Translations under genes and position numbers: made by a program
NCBI GenBank assembly: GCA_948567375.1
Contig: OX419758.1
Coordinates: forward strand, 22,697,001-22,761,000
Source: Lunularia cruciata
Lineage: Eukaryota > Streptophyta > Marchantiopsida > Lunulariales > Lunulariaceae
Direction of reading: 5' to 3'
DNA length: 64,000 nt
The notes under the pieces: generated by a model
What the model saw: only the letters and a program-made list of their open reading frames with translations
Databases searched by the model: none
Told to the model about the DNA's origin: nothing
Part shown: positions 1 to 12,540 of the stretch, piece by piece
How the letters are laid out: each line of letters begins with the position of its first letter
How positions within the stretch are numbered: the stretch's first letter is position 1

Positions 1-139
1 AACCGAAATTGAAAAACGAATAGAATAGACTATTCACTAGAAAGTTTCGTGCTAGAGAACCCTCATAAATTACAAATATAGTCTCATGTCTCTCCCTTTC
101 CTCTCCCCGTCTCCACACTCTCCCGCAGCTCCCAAACTC
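1..139 (-). mobile_element. 5'-end fragment of R2-like non-LTR retrotransposon
   Basis: Read on the minus strand this matches the 5' untranslated region of the R2-like element at about 16640-16790. It shares the purine-rich stretch around GCGGGAGAGTGTGGAGACGG and the following TGAATAGTC block. Only the first part of the leader is in the window; the remainder would lie to the left. Similarity stops near base 139, where unrelated sequence starts. It contains no coding sequence. Confidence 0.75.
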
Positions 140-395
140 GAAACTGGGTAAAAAGAACTGCTCCGTAGTCATGGTGTGGAAATGAAACATATTTGCACTC
201 TTCTGTCAGTATTTTATGTCTGAGGATAACAATGATATTCCGTGGACAGAAGTTTTAGTTATTCAAAACAACCGGTTCGATCACTCGAATACTTTTAGCC
301 GTCGCGTGGCAAAAAGTGCGTATAAGATTCCTTCACATCCATGTTCTTCAGCACACAGAGACAAGAGAGGAAACGAGCCAAATGTATCTTGAGAA
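140..395. other. unassigned sequence
   Basis: No gene, repeat or element is recognised here. The homology shared with 15968 onward has not started, and the R2-like leader to the left has ended. Confidence 0.4.
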
Positions 396-592
396 TTTAT
401 TCGTAAAATAGTTGCATGATCATCTGATCGCATCCAATCAATCGCATGACCACAAGGCATCTGATCCGGAAAATATTATGATGATGCTTACCGATTTCAG
501 ATCCTTTTGGACCGGGGACCTATTTCCAGCAACTTTCAATGGCCGATAGTCACCTATGCTTTTCTATGTCGACTCTCCTTTATCTTTTGATG

Positions 593-597
593 AAGTA
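593..597. other. empty target site (AAGTA) for the short retroposon at 16196-16284
   Basis: The sequence reads straight through AAGTAACACGGCGGG. In the paralogue, AAGTA occurs twice and flanks an 89-bp insertion. This copy therefore represents the pre-insertion state. Confidence 0.75.
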
Positions 598-901
598 ACA
601 CGGCGGGTTGTCTCTATTGGGTTTCTCTACTCGTTGATGAAGAGTTTTTATTTTACATCACAAAACGAGAGATCCCAACACTTTACTCGAAGGAAAAAAG
701 AAAACGAATACAAAATACCAAGAAGCAAAAGGGGGATAGAGGCCAAACAAACCGAAAAGGAACCAAACTAGAACTAAGGGCCTTAAGCCGAGTTAGGGAA
801 AAGCAACAAATTAATGTGTAATAGAGATTTTCTAAGGGTATATCTATGGTAGTGAGAAGGAGTGTCTTAATCATGATGGGCGCTCCTATTACTATTGCTC
901 A

Positions 902-914
902 TCTATGCACACCT
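902..914. other. empty target site for the R2-like element at 16616-20747
   Basis: TCTATGCACACCT here corresponds to TCTATGAAGACCT, which is duplicated on both sides of the R2-like element in the paralogue. Flanking sequence matches the left flank on one side and the right flank on the other. Confidence 0.8.
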
Positions 915-1369
915 AAAGTTTGAGTGCATTGTAAAGTGCCACATACTCTATGAATATTAGGAGGTGAGAATGCTTAGGAAGACATCCATAGCCCTTCTCC
1001 TCTAATCGAACTTTCTTACCTTTACCATAAGGAGACCCGTTCGGAGTAATGAAAGTGCCAAAAAATCTCTGTAACCAAAAATACAAAGGATAATTGCAGA
1101 ATGTAATGGTCCTCCTTTCCCAGGTGACGATAACTTCTTGTTGCTCCTGCCCGAATGCTGTCTCGTGCCAATAAATCTTGTAGCAAGAATACCTTTGCTA
1201 GTTGAGGTTCACGATAACCATTTTTAATCAAAGTACATTGACCATCCTTGATTGTGATAATATTGTTTTCACATGATAAAGAGATAGATCCAACCATTAC
1301 TCAAATTAGATTAGAAACCGTGTAGTGTAGTCAGGAGAATCCGGTACTATTATATCTCCTATGGAATCA

Positions 1370-1495
1370 TCAAACTCTAGTGTGCTTTCCATATATTGCA
1401 CATCATAAAATATATACACCTTGTTGGTCAAATCAAACTCTAGTGTGCTTTCCATATATTGCACATCATAAAATATATACACCTTGTTGGTCAAA
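1370..1495 (-). repeat. 63-bp direct tandem duplication
   Basis: Two nearly identical 63-bp units start at 1370 and 1433. The period is a multiple of three, so the minus-strand frame 1306-1512 repeats 21 residues without a shift. The paralogue near 21207-21270 has a single unit, so the duplication is specific to this copy. Confidence 0.85.
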
Positions 1496-1910
1496 TAGAG
1501 AACCATGTGCACACGCGTCTAATAACCCTAGATGTGATTGATCTAGACACAAGCGGTGATGTACTTTTATAGTAGCTCTCTCCATTTTATGCACATGGGA
1601 ATGCAAATTACGGACAAGGATTCCTTTTCCAACGTTTCATCATCATTTAAAACGTATCAATGCACAAGTATAATAATAAATGTTTAACAAGCCTTTTTTC
1701 TTGATTCTTCTTGACGTACCACCACTATTAAATATTTTTCTAATATAGAGATTTAATACAATAAATATTGAGTTGAATAATGTTGTGCTTCAAGCTTTAT
1801 GATTTAATATGTTGGTGCCTTCACATCCACTTTTCTATTTTAATATTTTAGACATCTTGACTTTCAGTTTCTATTATGTTTTATCTTTTCTTTCATTCAT
1901 ATAAATAAAT

Positions 1911-1912
<2 letters not shown>

Positions 1913-1997
<85 letters not shown>
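1913..1997. repeat. (AT)n microsatellite
   Basis: An uninterrupted AT dinucleotide run of about 85 bp. The paralogous copy near 21690 lacks the long run, so the expansion arose after duplication. Confidence 0.97.
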
Positions 1998-1998
<1 letters not shown>

Positions 1999-2006
1999 TC
2001 TATTAT

Positions 2007-2012
2007 CGTTCT
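2007..2012. other. empty target site for the short retroposon at 21714-21810
   Basis: CGTTCT sits here in continuous S1 sequence. In the paralogue the equivalent TGTTCT occurs on both sides of a 97-bp insertion. Confidence 0.7.
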
Positions 2013-3314
2013 ATTTGGTTATACTTCTTGCTCTTGAGAAACGAGCTAGTTTATGTTGGTCCATGGCGAGTGAATTAGGTTAAAATTCACTCATCACACT
2101 ATATTACTATATTATCAGAAGTAAAACGTGTCAGTTGAGTTCTCTCGTTGTTAAATTTTACTTAACTCACCACTTCATTTCATGTAAATTTTTTTTATGT
2201 GCATACTGGGCTTGTGAACTGAATTTAGTGAAAAGGAACATCACCTTCACTTAGGTTTTTCACACGTATTCCCGTTTTCTGCTGTCCCAAACTTTATATC
2301 TTGCTCACTTTGGCGATTGCTAACGATGCCCAATAATTCGTCAAATTGGAAAGAACTCTAGAATGAGTAAGGGGATTAGTGTGAAGATGCAACTCAAGTT
2401 GGACAGCGAAGGGATTATAACACCCTCTTAATCTAGTTCACGAGTTCTCTCGTGAACTTGTTCAAAGGAATGTAAGTCATTTGCTCATGTGGCCTCATCA
2501 TCATTGTAGGTGATACCGGATCACAATATTAGGTATTTTTAGTTTTATCCATCATCACTTATCCAAACATACTGCACATTGTGGTATTCATATATCCAGT
2601 ATACTCAAATTTTAAGTTATTATCACGTACATGCCACATTAGCATTTGTTTTATTTACAAAACTATAGACCCAAATATAATTTTCAAAAATGTTATTAAC
2701 TAAGAGTACTATACATACAAGAAAGATATGATAACGATATATTCCCAAATAACCTGTTAGACATACTTTGATGATTTTTGGAGAACTTTTTAGTTTTATA
2801 TCTCAATTCTATATGTTGGTTCTATGTTTTCCTTTTAGAGTTTATTAAAAATATAATTTTAAATGACATTTGAAAATAAAATATTTATTTCTAATTTTCT
2901 CATTTTAATATAAATGATATTTTATCATGTTATTTGTATCTTCAAATAATTATTAATTTAGCAATACAGATTTTTATTTTTATAATTTTTATTTTTATTT
3001 TTATTTTAGTTCCATAACGGAAGATTTACATACTAGCAAGAGTAATCATAGCAAATAGCTGATATGTTTAAGCGTGGTCGATCAGTATTGTATTAAATCT
3101 CCCAATGAGGACTAGAATGTCTTCATTGACGGGTATAGCATGATTCCTCTACATAATTGATAATGTGCTTTACTTCTACTCTTTACCTTTCTTTAATCTA
3201 TTTGGGGCTTTACTGGGAACATGGGCGAGTGTAATCTATAGCGAGTGATAAGAAATCATATTAGATGTTTTTTCTAGCAATACATGAACTACACAATTTG
3301 CATAACTCTTATAT

Positions 3315-3430
3315 CTTGGGTGTAGTAGGACAGAATTTTCACATCAATACTAATAAAGTTTAGTCCCATTTTATTTATTGTGTTTTATCTGTGTATGACT
3401 TGATGGGGTCCTCCCATTATTCTTGTTATC
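3315..3430 (+). mobile_element. diverged 3' tail of R2-like element
   Basis: The block from GGGTGTAGTAGGACAG to GACTTGATGGGGTCCTCCCA follows the same order as the R2-like 3' end (for example 54220-54330): last codons, tail, then a GATGGGGTC core. It is diverged and 5'-truncated. The same remnant occurs in the S1 paralogue at 23578-23685, so this insertion predates the S1 duplication. Confidence 0.55.
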
Positions 3431-3520
3431 GTAATATGCTCACATTTTCCCCTTTTCTTAAGGAAGGTTGCATGTCAAGAATGACTTGTTATATTCGTCA
3501 TCTTTTCCAATCAACCTCAG

Positions 3521-4209
3521 ACTTTTTGTACCCAAAGACATTTGTAGTGGTAGATACCTTTGGTGTAGGAAGCCTTCAGAGTTGTACAACCTTTTTTTAG
3601 ATAACCTTCAGAGTTGTAAGTCTCATGGAGTGTAAATTTCAAATTGTCTCAGGGAACATCTAACACCTTCCCTAACACATATAAAGTGCCTAGTTAATCT
3701 ACATGTGATTAAGATAAGATAAGGTAGGAAGTTAGGATAAGCAATGTATAGAGTAGATGCAAATAAAAGATCTTTGGGGGACTTCAACTATTAGATCCCT
3801 TTTGTGTTGTGTAGGAGAAAGTACTTAATGCTTAAGCCCAATGTAAATCAAGTTTATTCATCTTAATAGAAGTTAATCAAGAGTCCATTATTTATTGGTG
3901 ATTTCTTGCAACTTGAGTGTTGATGAATCCTTTATCGAGTAGTGGTGATGAAACCTTCATAGTAAGGACACATGTGCTTGAGTGTAGAAAGACCTTGCAT
4001 TTTTTTGGAGTGTGTGATCCTTGTGGTATCAAAGGAGCAAAGCACTATATTGAAGGGGTAGACATGAATCAGAGTAGTGAAATTACTACAAACGTGAATT
4101 ACTATTGATGGCAACATTTTTCTATATACAATCTCCTTTGGAACTGTACCTTTGGGGAGAGTAACATGCAACCTTTGGAGTAGAGACCTTTGAGGTAGAG
4201 TGGGCTTAC
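3521..4209. other. unassigned sequence
   Basis: Homology to the other S1 copy ends near 3520 and S2 homology begins near 4210. Open frames at 3917-4108 (+) and 3932-4222 (-) overlap each other and have no recognisable motif. I see no supported gene. Confidence 0.4.
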
Positions 4210-5339
4210 TATGAACCACCATCTTTAGGATTTACTTGGAATTTACTTGTAGTAAAAGTGGTCTTTAGTTTTCCTTTCCAGTAGTGCACCATAAGGAGTG
4301 ACACTGCACTCTTTTGTGAATACTTCTTGCCCAAGTGATTAAATCGGAAATAATAAACAAATTGCAACTTAGTGACATTTCACTTCCCTTCTAATCATTT
4401 CCAAATTGCATACTAGACGGAATGACCTATTATTGTTGTTTTTGTTATTATTGTCTTATTGTTGTCTATTTTTTGGTCAATATTTGAGTGAATATATGTA
4501 TACAAAAGAGAAATGATGATAGTCAATATTGAATGACTTGTTCTTGATGTCTTACTACTATTTGATTGATATTGAGTCAACACATGTTACCTAAGAGAAA
4601 TGATGTTAGGATGGTTGATGATACTCAATATTGAATGCAATAACTAAAGGCTTGCACTTTTGATTTAATTCATTGAAACATTTGAAGAAAGTTTAAATAT
4701 TGGTATCTTAAAGATTAAATTTAAAGAAGCCCAAAACTCAAGGACATTCAGCACTCAAGTGTGTACCAAAGGACCCAAATTTGGGTAAATCTTTGTATGC
4801 CAAGAGGCTTTTCAAAATTTGGATAGTCTTAGTATTCTTACAAATTTATTTTATAACAAGTCTATACTTTGGGTAGAGAATTTCACTTTACCATAGACAT
4901 GTGTAACTCTATACCCAAAGTATAACTTATTACAAATTAGAGCATTTGATATAAGTGGAACTATAAATTAGAGCATTTAGTCCAAATTTGAGCATTTAAG
5001 TTTAACTCTTTCAGGTTTCAAGGCAAAGAGTAGTGAAAAATACAATTACTTTAATTTGAAATTTGAAACTATTGGAAGTTTAAGTACTGTTTTCCTTTCT
5101 TGTTGTTTTTCTTGCAACTAAGAAAAGTGATGATGTGCAATGTACTATCACTATCTCAAGAATACCAAAGTGGTCAAAAAAAAGTTGCACATGACACCCA
5201 TGTGTTAAGCATGTTTTTTAGTGTAGATTATGTATGCTTTCTTTATGATTATTCTAAGCTGCTGACTTTGAGACCAAAAGAAAATGTTTGGAGTAGCATA
5301 CTATGAAGAAAAGATATTAAATATTCAAGGTAAATAACA

Positions 5340-6060
5340 CCATTGTAATCTTCTAAGGATAAGAGACCTTAAGAGAAACATAGCAAAAGAAACACAAGCT
5401 TCACATTCAATCTTCCGATGTCCCAAAGGAGCACCTTGACTGTATTATATAGCAAAGGGGACTCCCCTAAAGGAAGCCCCACCATGGATCAGATACATGG
5501 AGTGGTGACATGCCAGCAAGCTCTACCCTTAGATTAGTTTCATGCATGGGTGACATGGTTTTATTCCTATCTGGTTGGTCAAACCATCTTTGACCAGAAG
5601 GAATCTTTAGGGAATCTTCTTTTAGGAATCTCCAAAATCATGTGGATGACATATCATTGGAAAGCTCTCAATGAGACAAATCTTGTGGAAGACACACAAT
5701 TTTGAGGCCTAATTCATCCATTTAGGCCTTCAAAATTGACATTGAAGTTTTCAGGCTATTCTAGGCTACTGCCCTATTAGTAGAAGTACTCTCTTGGTGA
5801 TACCTCTGTCTGATCTACTTTTTCCATCATCTATAAAATTCTCCCATATGTTACCAATCCAATTTTCACCCTTAGATCATATGTCTACCTATGGGTATTA
5901 CATTTTCAAGTTATTTTTTACTCTTGCTCTATTAGTAGCCTGCTCTATTAGTAGAAGTGTTCTTTCTATGACATCTCTATCTGATCTACCTAGCCCATCA
6001 TACTTAACATCCTTCTAGATATTACAAAGTCAATTTTGACCTCCAGATAATATATCTAAC
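5340..6060 (-). repeat. interspersed repeat S3, inverted copy inside S2
   Basis: The reverse complement of this stretch matches 24290-24699 and part of 40920-41150, including the blocks CTCATTGAGAGCTTTCCAAT and CTATATAATAAAG. It is absent from the equivalent point of the other S2 copy (around 42400), so it is an insertion into this copy. Its end points are approximate and I saw no clear TSD. Confidence 0.6.
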
Positions 6061-6090
6061 TATTGTTCTTACAACCATTTAAGTTTTGGA
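5772..6090. repeat. 171-bp imperfect tandem duplication
   Basis: ATTAGTAGAAGT recurs at 5776 and 5947, and both are followed by similar text (TCTGATCTAC, ATATCTAC-type blocks). The second unit is diverged, so the duplication is not recent. Confidence 0.6.
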
Positions 6091-7924
6091 ATATTAGAAG
6101 TATGCATGACTTAACTTTGTTTTCTTAATGGCTAAATTTTAAGATGAGAGTATTGATATGTAGACTTTGATTTTATCCATTATCCTCCTAGGTTATTGAA
6201 TAAAGAATTTGAGAATAAGTAAGTCAAGAACAATTTTTTGATTGTAAGTAAATTCTTTAATAAGTGCTTTATGTGAATCTATATCTATGCTTAAAATTAT
6301 CCTTTAAATTTGGAGAGAAACTAAACATGGTTTTATCTGAAATATAGAATGAATATTGGGTTCTAATGCATATATCCTCAACAACTTCAAGCACTTCTAG
6401 AAGCTAAATGGACATCAAGATCTAATCCTCACAAGCCAAAGTAGAGAAAAGAATTAAGCAAAAAAGTTAGAAATAATTACATGCTTTGGTATATTTTCCA
6501 AAGAATATTTTTGAATTTGATCAATTAGTTAGACTTCTCAATCTAATAGGTTTTTGATTTATGTTATACCAAGGTTACATATACAATCTAGTGGTTGTAA
6601 ATTTGGTACTTTGGCTTGGTCATGTCTCACAAAAATTGAATTATTGTAAATTAATTTGTCAAAGTAAAACTTACTATAGTCATGTGAGGAAGATAATTCA
6701 ATTCCATTTCAAATTATGGGACTCCTTGGTCATCCTTGATATCAAGAAGGTCTTCACTCAAGGAAGTTTTTGTCTCTTTTGGAACTTCTCCTTCTTTTGA
6801 CCCTTGTTGTTGTCAAAGATTTTCTTTCCATTATAATGATTATATGGATGAGGTAAGGATATAGGAGCAAGTGATTGTATCAAATTCTTGAGGAGATAAT
6901 AGTCTCATTGACTTTATAGACTTAGAAAGTGTCAAAGTCCTTCCTCTTTTTACTTTTTCTTGTTGAGCTCTTTTATCTTCTCTCTAGTCCTTCCTTTTCA
7001 TTTTATCTTGTGTACATCTATATCCCTTCAAGACAATACTCACATCATCAGAAAATGAGTGTATCTCTTTTCTATAAAAGATCAAGATCCTTCAAAGGAG
7101 ATAAAGAGGTAAAATTCTCAACAAAGTGATGAACCATATTTTGAGGCATTCACCTCCATCTCTTTATTTTCTTGGTCATGCTTTTTTTTACTCTCCCCTT
7201 GATCTCTTGATATCTTCTTTAGAATTTTTTATACTTGTCTTTGCTACTTTCTTCTCCAAGAAAATTCTTGTTTCTACTGCAAAAACATTACCAATTTTAT
7301 CTCAATAAGCTAATTATTATCTCTCTCTTGTAATATTATAACCATCATAAATGGATAAAACTTTGCTGCTCTCATTTTGAATGTTGATTTAGCAGAGCTT
7401 TAGATGCATGTTCTACTTCAATGTGTTGAAAATTCACATCCACAAAAGGTTGGTGTTGCAACTTTCTCACAAATCTTACTTGCTTCTTTTGGATTATTTG
7501 TTTATGACATTTGACATATCTATGCCTCATTTCTTGACTATTTGAATATAAAGGATTATATCCAGTTTTTTGCTTGGAGGAAGATAATTATAAGAGTAAC
7601 GCTGCAGATTGCAATAATTGAAGCATGATCCCATCCTTGGAGGTAGCCAAATAGTGCCTTGAATCGGCCTTTGTTGAAGTCATTAACATAAAGTTAAGAG
7701 GGACATAATAAGGATGAGAAAAGGAGAAATTTATGTATTATGGTGACATAGTCAAAAGAGGTTGAGCTACTTTATATAAGAAGCTTCTCCTTGATCAAAA
7801 TTAAGCATGTACCCTATTATTTGTTCACAAAAAATAGTTGAATATACTTAATTTGAGTGATTTGAAACTCAAAAGGAACTATGACCTTGGATTGAAAAAT
7901 TCTAACACTTTATCTCTCTTCAAT

Positions 7925-8150
7925 CACCCCTTTGAATTCTTCTTCTTTGTTATGGAGCACTCATTTGAACTTTAAGCTCATTAGGTATTTCACCAAATTA
8001 TTAATAGGTCTAAGAGGAAGAACTTCTTCCTTTCAAGCACCTCTTTGAATTCTTCTTCTTTGTTATGGAGCACTCATTTGAACTTAAGCTCATTAGCTAT
8101 TTCACTAAATTATTAATAGGTCCAAGGGTAAGAACTTCATCCTTTGGTTT
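7925..8150. repeat. 113-bp tandem duplication
   Basis: Two units start at 7925 and 8038 with the same TTTGAATTCTTCTTCTTTG block and the same continuation. The S2 paralogue near 44510 has one unit, so the duplication followed the S2 split. Confidence 0.85.
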
Positions 8151-8469
8151 CTTAAGAGTTGATGACATCTCCTTTGACCTCACTTTGTCTTCCATACTTT
8201 TTTCCTTTTGCTTCATCTTCTTCTCCTATATTCTTGCCAAGAATTTGAAAGAAGAGTTCATTTCGTTTTAAAATTTTGAAAGGCATTTCTTCGTCCCTTG
8301 GTCATGTTTCGACCTGTCCTTATCCTTCTTTTCCTTATAGATCTATAACTTTTTAGTTGTTAAATTGGTATTATTAAGTTGATAAGAAATCCGTCCATTG
8401 AATAATTGTCATGTTTTGATAACTCAACTTAAGCTTATCTCTAGAACTTCCTCTGCCTTCGCATGTCTA

Positions 8470-8477
8470 CATAAACC
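8470..8477. other. empty target site CATAAACC for the R2-like element at 44943-54484
   Basis: The S2 sequence reads continuously through CATAAACCCAATG. In the paralogue, CATAAACC appears at 44935-44942 and at 54485-54492, bounding the insertion. Confidence 0.8.
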
Positions 8478-9375
8478 CAATGTATGAGAACATGAGAACA
8501 TTCGGGTATCAAAGTTGAAATTGACGGGACTACAAAGAAGAGGGTCATTGCCGTAGGGATTTGTTCGGGACTTGTAAAGTTCCCATAAATTCTCTATAAA
8601 ACTCACATAAAATATTTGCATGGGTGCAGAAGACTTGTAGGGGCCCTTTTAAATCAAACCCCTCACTAGATGTACTGGGGTATACTAAGCGGATTAGGTA
8701 AGGTGAAAGTTAAGGTCATTTCCGTGACAGATTTACTGAAAGATCATTGACAGTAAGGTGAAAGTTAAAAATGTAAAATTCAAGATCAAGATCTGCATCC
8801 ATATGTGTGTAAATTAATAAGATTCTTCACTGGACAGCTAATTTGACCCGTATAGATCCCAAATTTGTAATCCAAACTAGAAAATGAATAAAAGTAGATA
8901 GAGAAAATTATTTTATGTTGAGCTGTCTTGAAGCCCTTTAAAAATAAAGGTTTATTTTATCTAGATTATAAACTTTATCCATATTCCATCATTTGGTGGA
9001 AATTATTCATATTAGTAAGTAATGCAAGTGAGGAGATTGCACTTCTCACAAAGAGTGTAATCGATAGGGATGTTAAGCACTATTTGGATCAAATATGTCA
9101 TTAAGCATTTTAAGCAGTTGATAGGTGAATCTCATAACGTTAAGCATCTTTTCATGGCCTAATAATCTCCATGTATCTTGCATCTAAAATATTTTTTAAT
9201 ATTATCTTCTGTAACTTTAAATACTAGTGGTACACTCATCTCATATATACAATATCATTCACTAAACTGTTTTTCTTCATTTCAATTAACTTGCAAACAA
9301 GTGAGGTTTATTTACTTCTCCTTGACCATAAATAACTCTATTTTTAGAGCTAACCACATCTGATTTTGGATAATG

Positions 9376-9380
<5 letters not shown>

Positions 9381-9463
<83 letters not shown>
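9381..9463. repeat. (AT)n microsatellite
   Basis: An uninterrupted AT run of about 83 bp, unrelated by flanks to the one at 1913-1997. Confidence 0.97.
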
Positions 9464-9465
<2 letters not shown>

Positions 9466-10033
9466 TATATGGAAGGAATCTTGTAAATTTTATGAATTGG
9501 GAAATATTAAAAGCATATTCTTTGCACTTACATTATAAATTGAAAGTAGAATAATAACTTCAAAGATTATTCAAATTAAACTATTCTCTTATTGCATTTC
9601 ACAATCCTTGATAAATGTTTGCTTTCAAAACATAAGCATGCTTTCTTGTTGACCAAGTCAATTTTGCTAAGTATCATCCATATTTGCATCCAATTTACTT
9701 TTGCAATCATTCATCTCCTTTCAGAATATATTGGATATGTTTCTTAGATGAATTATCTATATGAATAAAATTCTGTTGAGATATTTGTACTCATCAAGAC
9801 TATTATAAAGATTAAGTCTTATAATCTACTTTAACATCAAAAATATATTTTTTTAAACTTATTATTTCTAACATATATTATTGAAATTCATAAAGAAATA
9901 CTTCTATGTATGGTCTTTCAAATCCTATAACCATGAAGAAGTAAATTACTTAATTCAAAGGAAAGTATTATGAATGATATTCTTGAGATGAGCATATGTA
10001 CTCTTTCTACAAGCTAAGATTAGATTATACACT

Positions 10034-10328
10034 ATACAAGGCTCGTGAGAGGCTTCTCAAGAAGCTTCCTTGAGCCACTTTCTTGGAATGCAAGCCAATT
10101 TAACCAATAAGCTTCTCAAGAAGTTTCCTTCTAGAAACTGTCTACTTGGCTTGCAAGCTAAGCTAGTTAGAAGCTTCTAGAAGCTACTTACTTGGGCTGC
10201 AAGTTAAGCTAGCCAAGAACCTTCCCAAGAAGTTTCCTATATACTTTTAAAATATTCTAGGCTAATTTGTCATATTTACTACTTTGTTAGCCCTGACTAA
10301 CTTTGTTGCTAAACTGCATATTGTTACA
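10034..10328 (-). mobile_element. truncated chromovirus LTR
   Basis: This matches the minus-strand LTR at 46661-47083, including the repeated GAAGCTTC blocks, ATATTCTAGGCTA and the terminal TGTAACAATAT. The LTR 5' end is present at 10328, but about the last 125 bp (the terminal R/U5 side) are missing. It abuts the S2 segment on the left and R2-like sequence on the right. It is more diverged than the full-length element's LTRs, so it is an older relative. Confidence 0.85.
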
Positions 10329-11685
10329 AATTGGCTCATGATTGCATGGATGAGTTAGTGTGGTTTTTATTCCTCTCAGTCTCACAATGGTGTCTTTGTT
10401 ATACTAGAGGGAGGACATGTGGGACAATGAGAGTTGGCAGGTAGATTATAGGAGGAGTATGGGCTACACCTCACATGAGATATGTTCAACCACAAGATAT
10501 TGTAGATTTCACTAAATTACAATGGTGTAGGTTATTGGGTTACATGGAGAGTATAGTAGAGCAACTCTAGCCTTCCATCCTTTGTCTATGGCTAGTCCCA
10601 CTGATGAGACTATCAATCAGAGGAGAGGTAGTACCATTAGATATCTTAGACTATATTTTTATTTGCCATGGCTCACTTTAGAGCACTCTTATCTAATACT
10701 TTGACCATGCTAGGTTTTATTTTGCACTCCTCGGTAAATGATACACACATCGTGTGTCATGTAGATTAGATTAGGTTAGCCACTGACCACTTGACTACCA
10801 AGCTTCATCTTGTAGGCTTGAGAGGCTTGTAAAAGTGTAGAGCTGAGTCTCCTCTAGGTATTCCTCCTCACCTCTAGTTTCTAGCGGGGTTTATCACATC
10901 TACAAATGGCCTTTGTGTTCTTGGATTGCTAGTAAGATCCAAGGATTTCATCACATGCTTCCTAAATGCTTCCTTATAGAGGATATTCTTCATGTGGATG
11001 ATGTCCCCTTGTAAGGAGATCTGGAGGTGGTATTTGGTATACTCTTTTCTAGTATTGTGCATAGACCAACATACCTTCTTCACACAATTCTCCCTTTTGT
11101 GACTTTTTTATCACTTTTGAGAATGTTTGATTGGAGGATTATGGGTGTCTTTGGTGATATTATTGGACCAAGGAATTTTGAGTATATGACAAGGGATATG
11201 GCACATAAAAAAACATCTTTGCCAATCTCATATAGAGGTAGACCTATTATCTATGGAGGAGGTGGCACCTATAGCATTTTTGGGTAGTTGGACTCTCTTG
11301 GCACCTCTACTTTCTTCCCATTTTGTGGTTTGTAATAGGTCAATTTTGGAGATGTATGTGATTGAGGTGGAGAAGGAATCTTTTTCTCAAGGTGTTATTG
11401 TCGTAGACAAGAGATGGTATATCTCTACAAGTACAAGAGGAATTTCAGTCCTTTTCTTTTCTACCATTACGTTGGACTAGAGACTTGTAGTCTTCCTTGA
11501 TGGATTGAAAATTTTAGTATACATTACATTCTTTCTTAGATGACTCATCCATTTCTCATGCTGGTAGAGCACACCTTCTCACTTGTTGTGAGAAGGGTGC
11601 AGTTTCTTGAATGCTAGTTTGATTGTGCATTAGTGCATTACAACTTGCACTGGCTACTTTCTCTACAGCGACGAGGTTGCATGAT
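10329..11685 (+). pseudogene. R2-like retrotransposon remnant, internally deleted
   Basis: This is collinear with 17480-19970 of the better-preserved copy. It jumps directly from the block before the reverse transcriptase to the region after motif B, so roughly 660 bp including motif A are deleted. The catalytic ADD box is altered (alanine-Asp-Asp reads Val-Asn-Asp near 10734). Two open pieces remain at 11027-11287 and 11253-11480, corresponding to the region after the polymerase core. It cannot encode an active enzyme. Confidence 0.8.
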
Positions 11686-11694
11686 TGTTTAAAA

Positions 11695-12540
11695 ATCTAA
11701 ATAAACTCACATGTAAATTCACTCATTCATCACTTAGTCCCATTTTACTTAGTTAGTTTTATTAGATTGTATAAACATCTAAATAAACTCACAAATAAGT
11801 TCACCCATCTTTCACTTAGTCCCTTTCACCCCAATTAGTTTTATCCTTGTTTGGTTTGATGGTTTCCACATCCTTCCTGTAATCATCTTAAATGTGTTGA
11901 TTCTCCTAATTTACTCATATCTCATAACCTCTTTTCTGATTCCATGGTTCACTAGACAAAGAAAATATGACAAATCATGGCTACTCGGTGTATACAGAAG
12001 ATTCATGTTATGACTTTTGGATTCCGTTTAGAGCCATTACTTCATACTTAGGGGTATAGAAAGTAAATATACCGTTTTAGAAACTTTTCTTCACCGCTTT
12101 CAGTGGAAAAAGATGTTATTCATCTTCACTTGATAAGATTTCTTTTTAAATCTTTTTAAACCGCTCGACTATATTTAATTCTAGACGTTCTTTAAATTTC
12201 ATGATTTCATGCGACTCGTTGCTTTATATTCGGTATATGTTATGATTTGTTGATTTCGTGATCTTGCCACGTGGTTAACAAATTTTGATTCAATCTCTTT
12301 TCTTTTCCTTTTCAAATTAGATAATTTATAATACATGATTATATAATAAATTTATATCCACATTAAAATCGGGAGAATTCAAAAGGATAATATGTTCTAG
12401 AACCTAAATCAAACAGGGATTATGAACAAGGACAAAGTTAGAATCCCGCCACAAAGACCATGTCATTAACAGTGGTACTCTACACGGTGCAGAATGCACA
12501 GTATCCATACTGTTGGTGTATGTCATGGAACCAACCGTTG
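11695..12540. repeat. interspersed repeat S4, copy 1
   Basis: Similar to 13950-15740 and partly to 39960-40610. Shared blocks include AATATGACAAATCATGG, TTCATGTTATGA and CGCCACAAAGAC. It begins with an 82-bp tandem duplication (ATCTAAATAAACTCACA at 11695 and 11777). No coding capacity is evident and the element type is unknown. Confidence 0.6.

Larger units (their letters stand above)
396..3520 (+). repeat. paralogous segment S1, copy 1 (empty-site copy)
   Basis: This stretch is collinear with 15968-16602 followed by 20761-23756, and the same blocks recur with scattered substitutions. It lacks four insertions present in the other copy: the R2-like element, two short retroposons and some AT-rich inserts. 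Short open frames such as the one at 1022-1297 on the minus strand are not recognised as known proteins and show no conserved motif. I infer that S1 is an old unidentified mobile element or a duplicated segment. Confidence 0.75.
4210..10025 (-). repeat. paralogous segment S2, copy 1 (empty-site copy)
   Basis: This is collinear with 41255-44942 and then 54485-57183. Matching blocks can be followed at 4221/41263, 6087/42406, 8200/44660 and 9860/57020. Read on the minus strand, parts near 7000-8300 give lysine-rich, gag-like but stop-riddled translations that I cannot assign. Copy 1 lacks the R2-like insertion found in copy 2. The strand given is a guess from the lysine-rich frames. Confidence 0.7.

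Noticed and set aside
556-771. Open frames of 60-90 codons in S1 and S2 as host genes
   Set aside because: Frames overlap on both strands, have no family motifs and are not maintained between paralogous copies.
1913-1997. AT microsatellites as matrix attachment or regulatory sites
   Set aside because: They are simple repeats and nothing around them supports a function.
6929-8271. S2 minus strand as a copia gag
   Set aside because: The lysine-rich translations are suggestive, but no zinc knuckle or integrase motif could be found in either copy.
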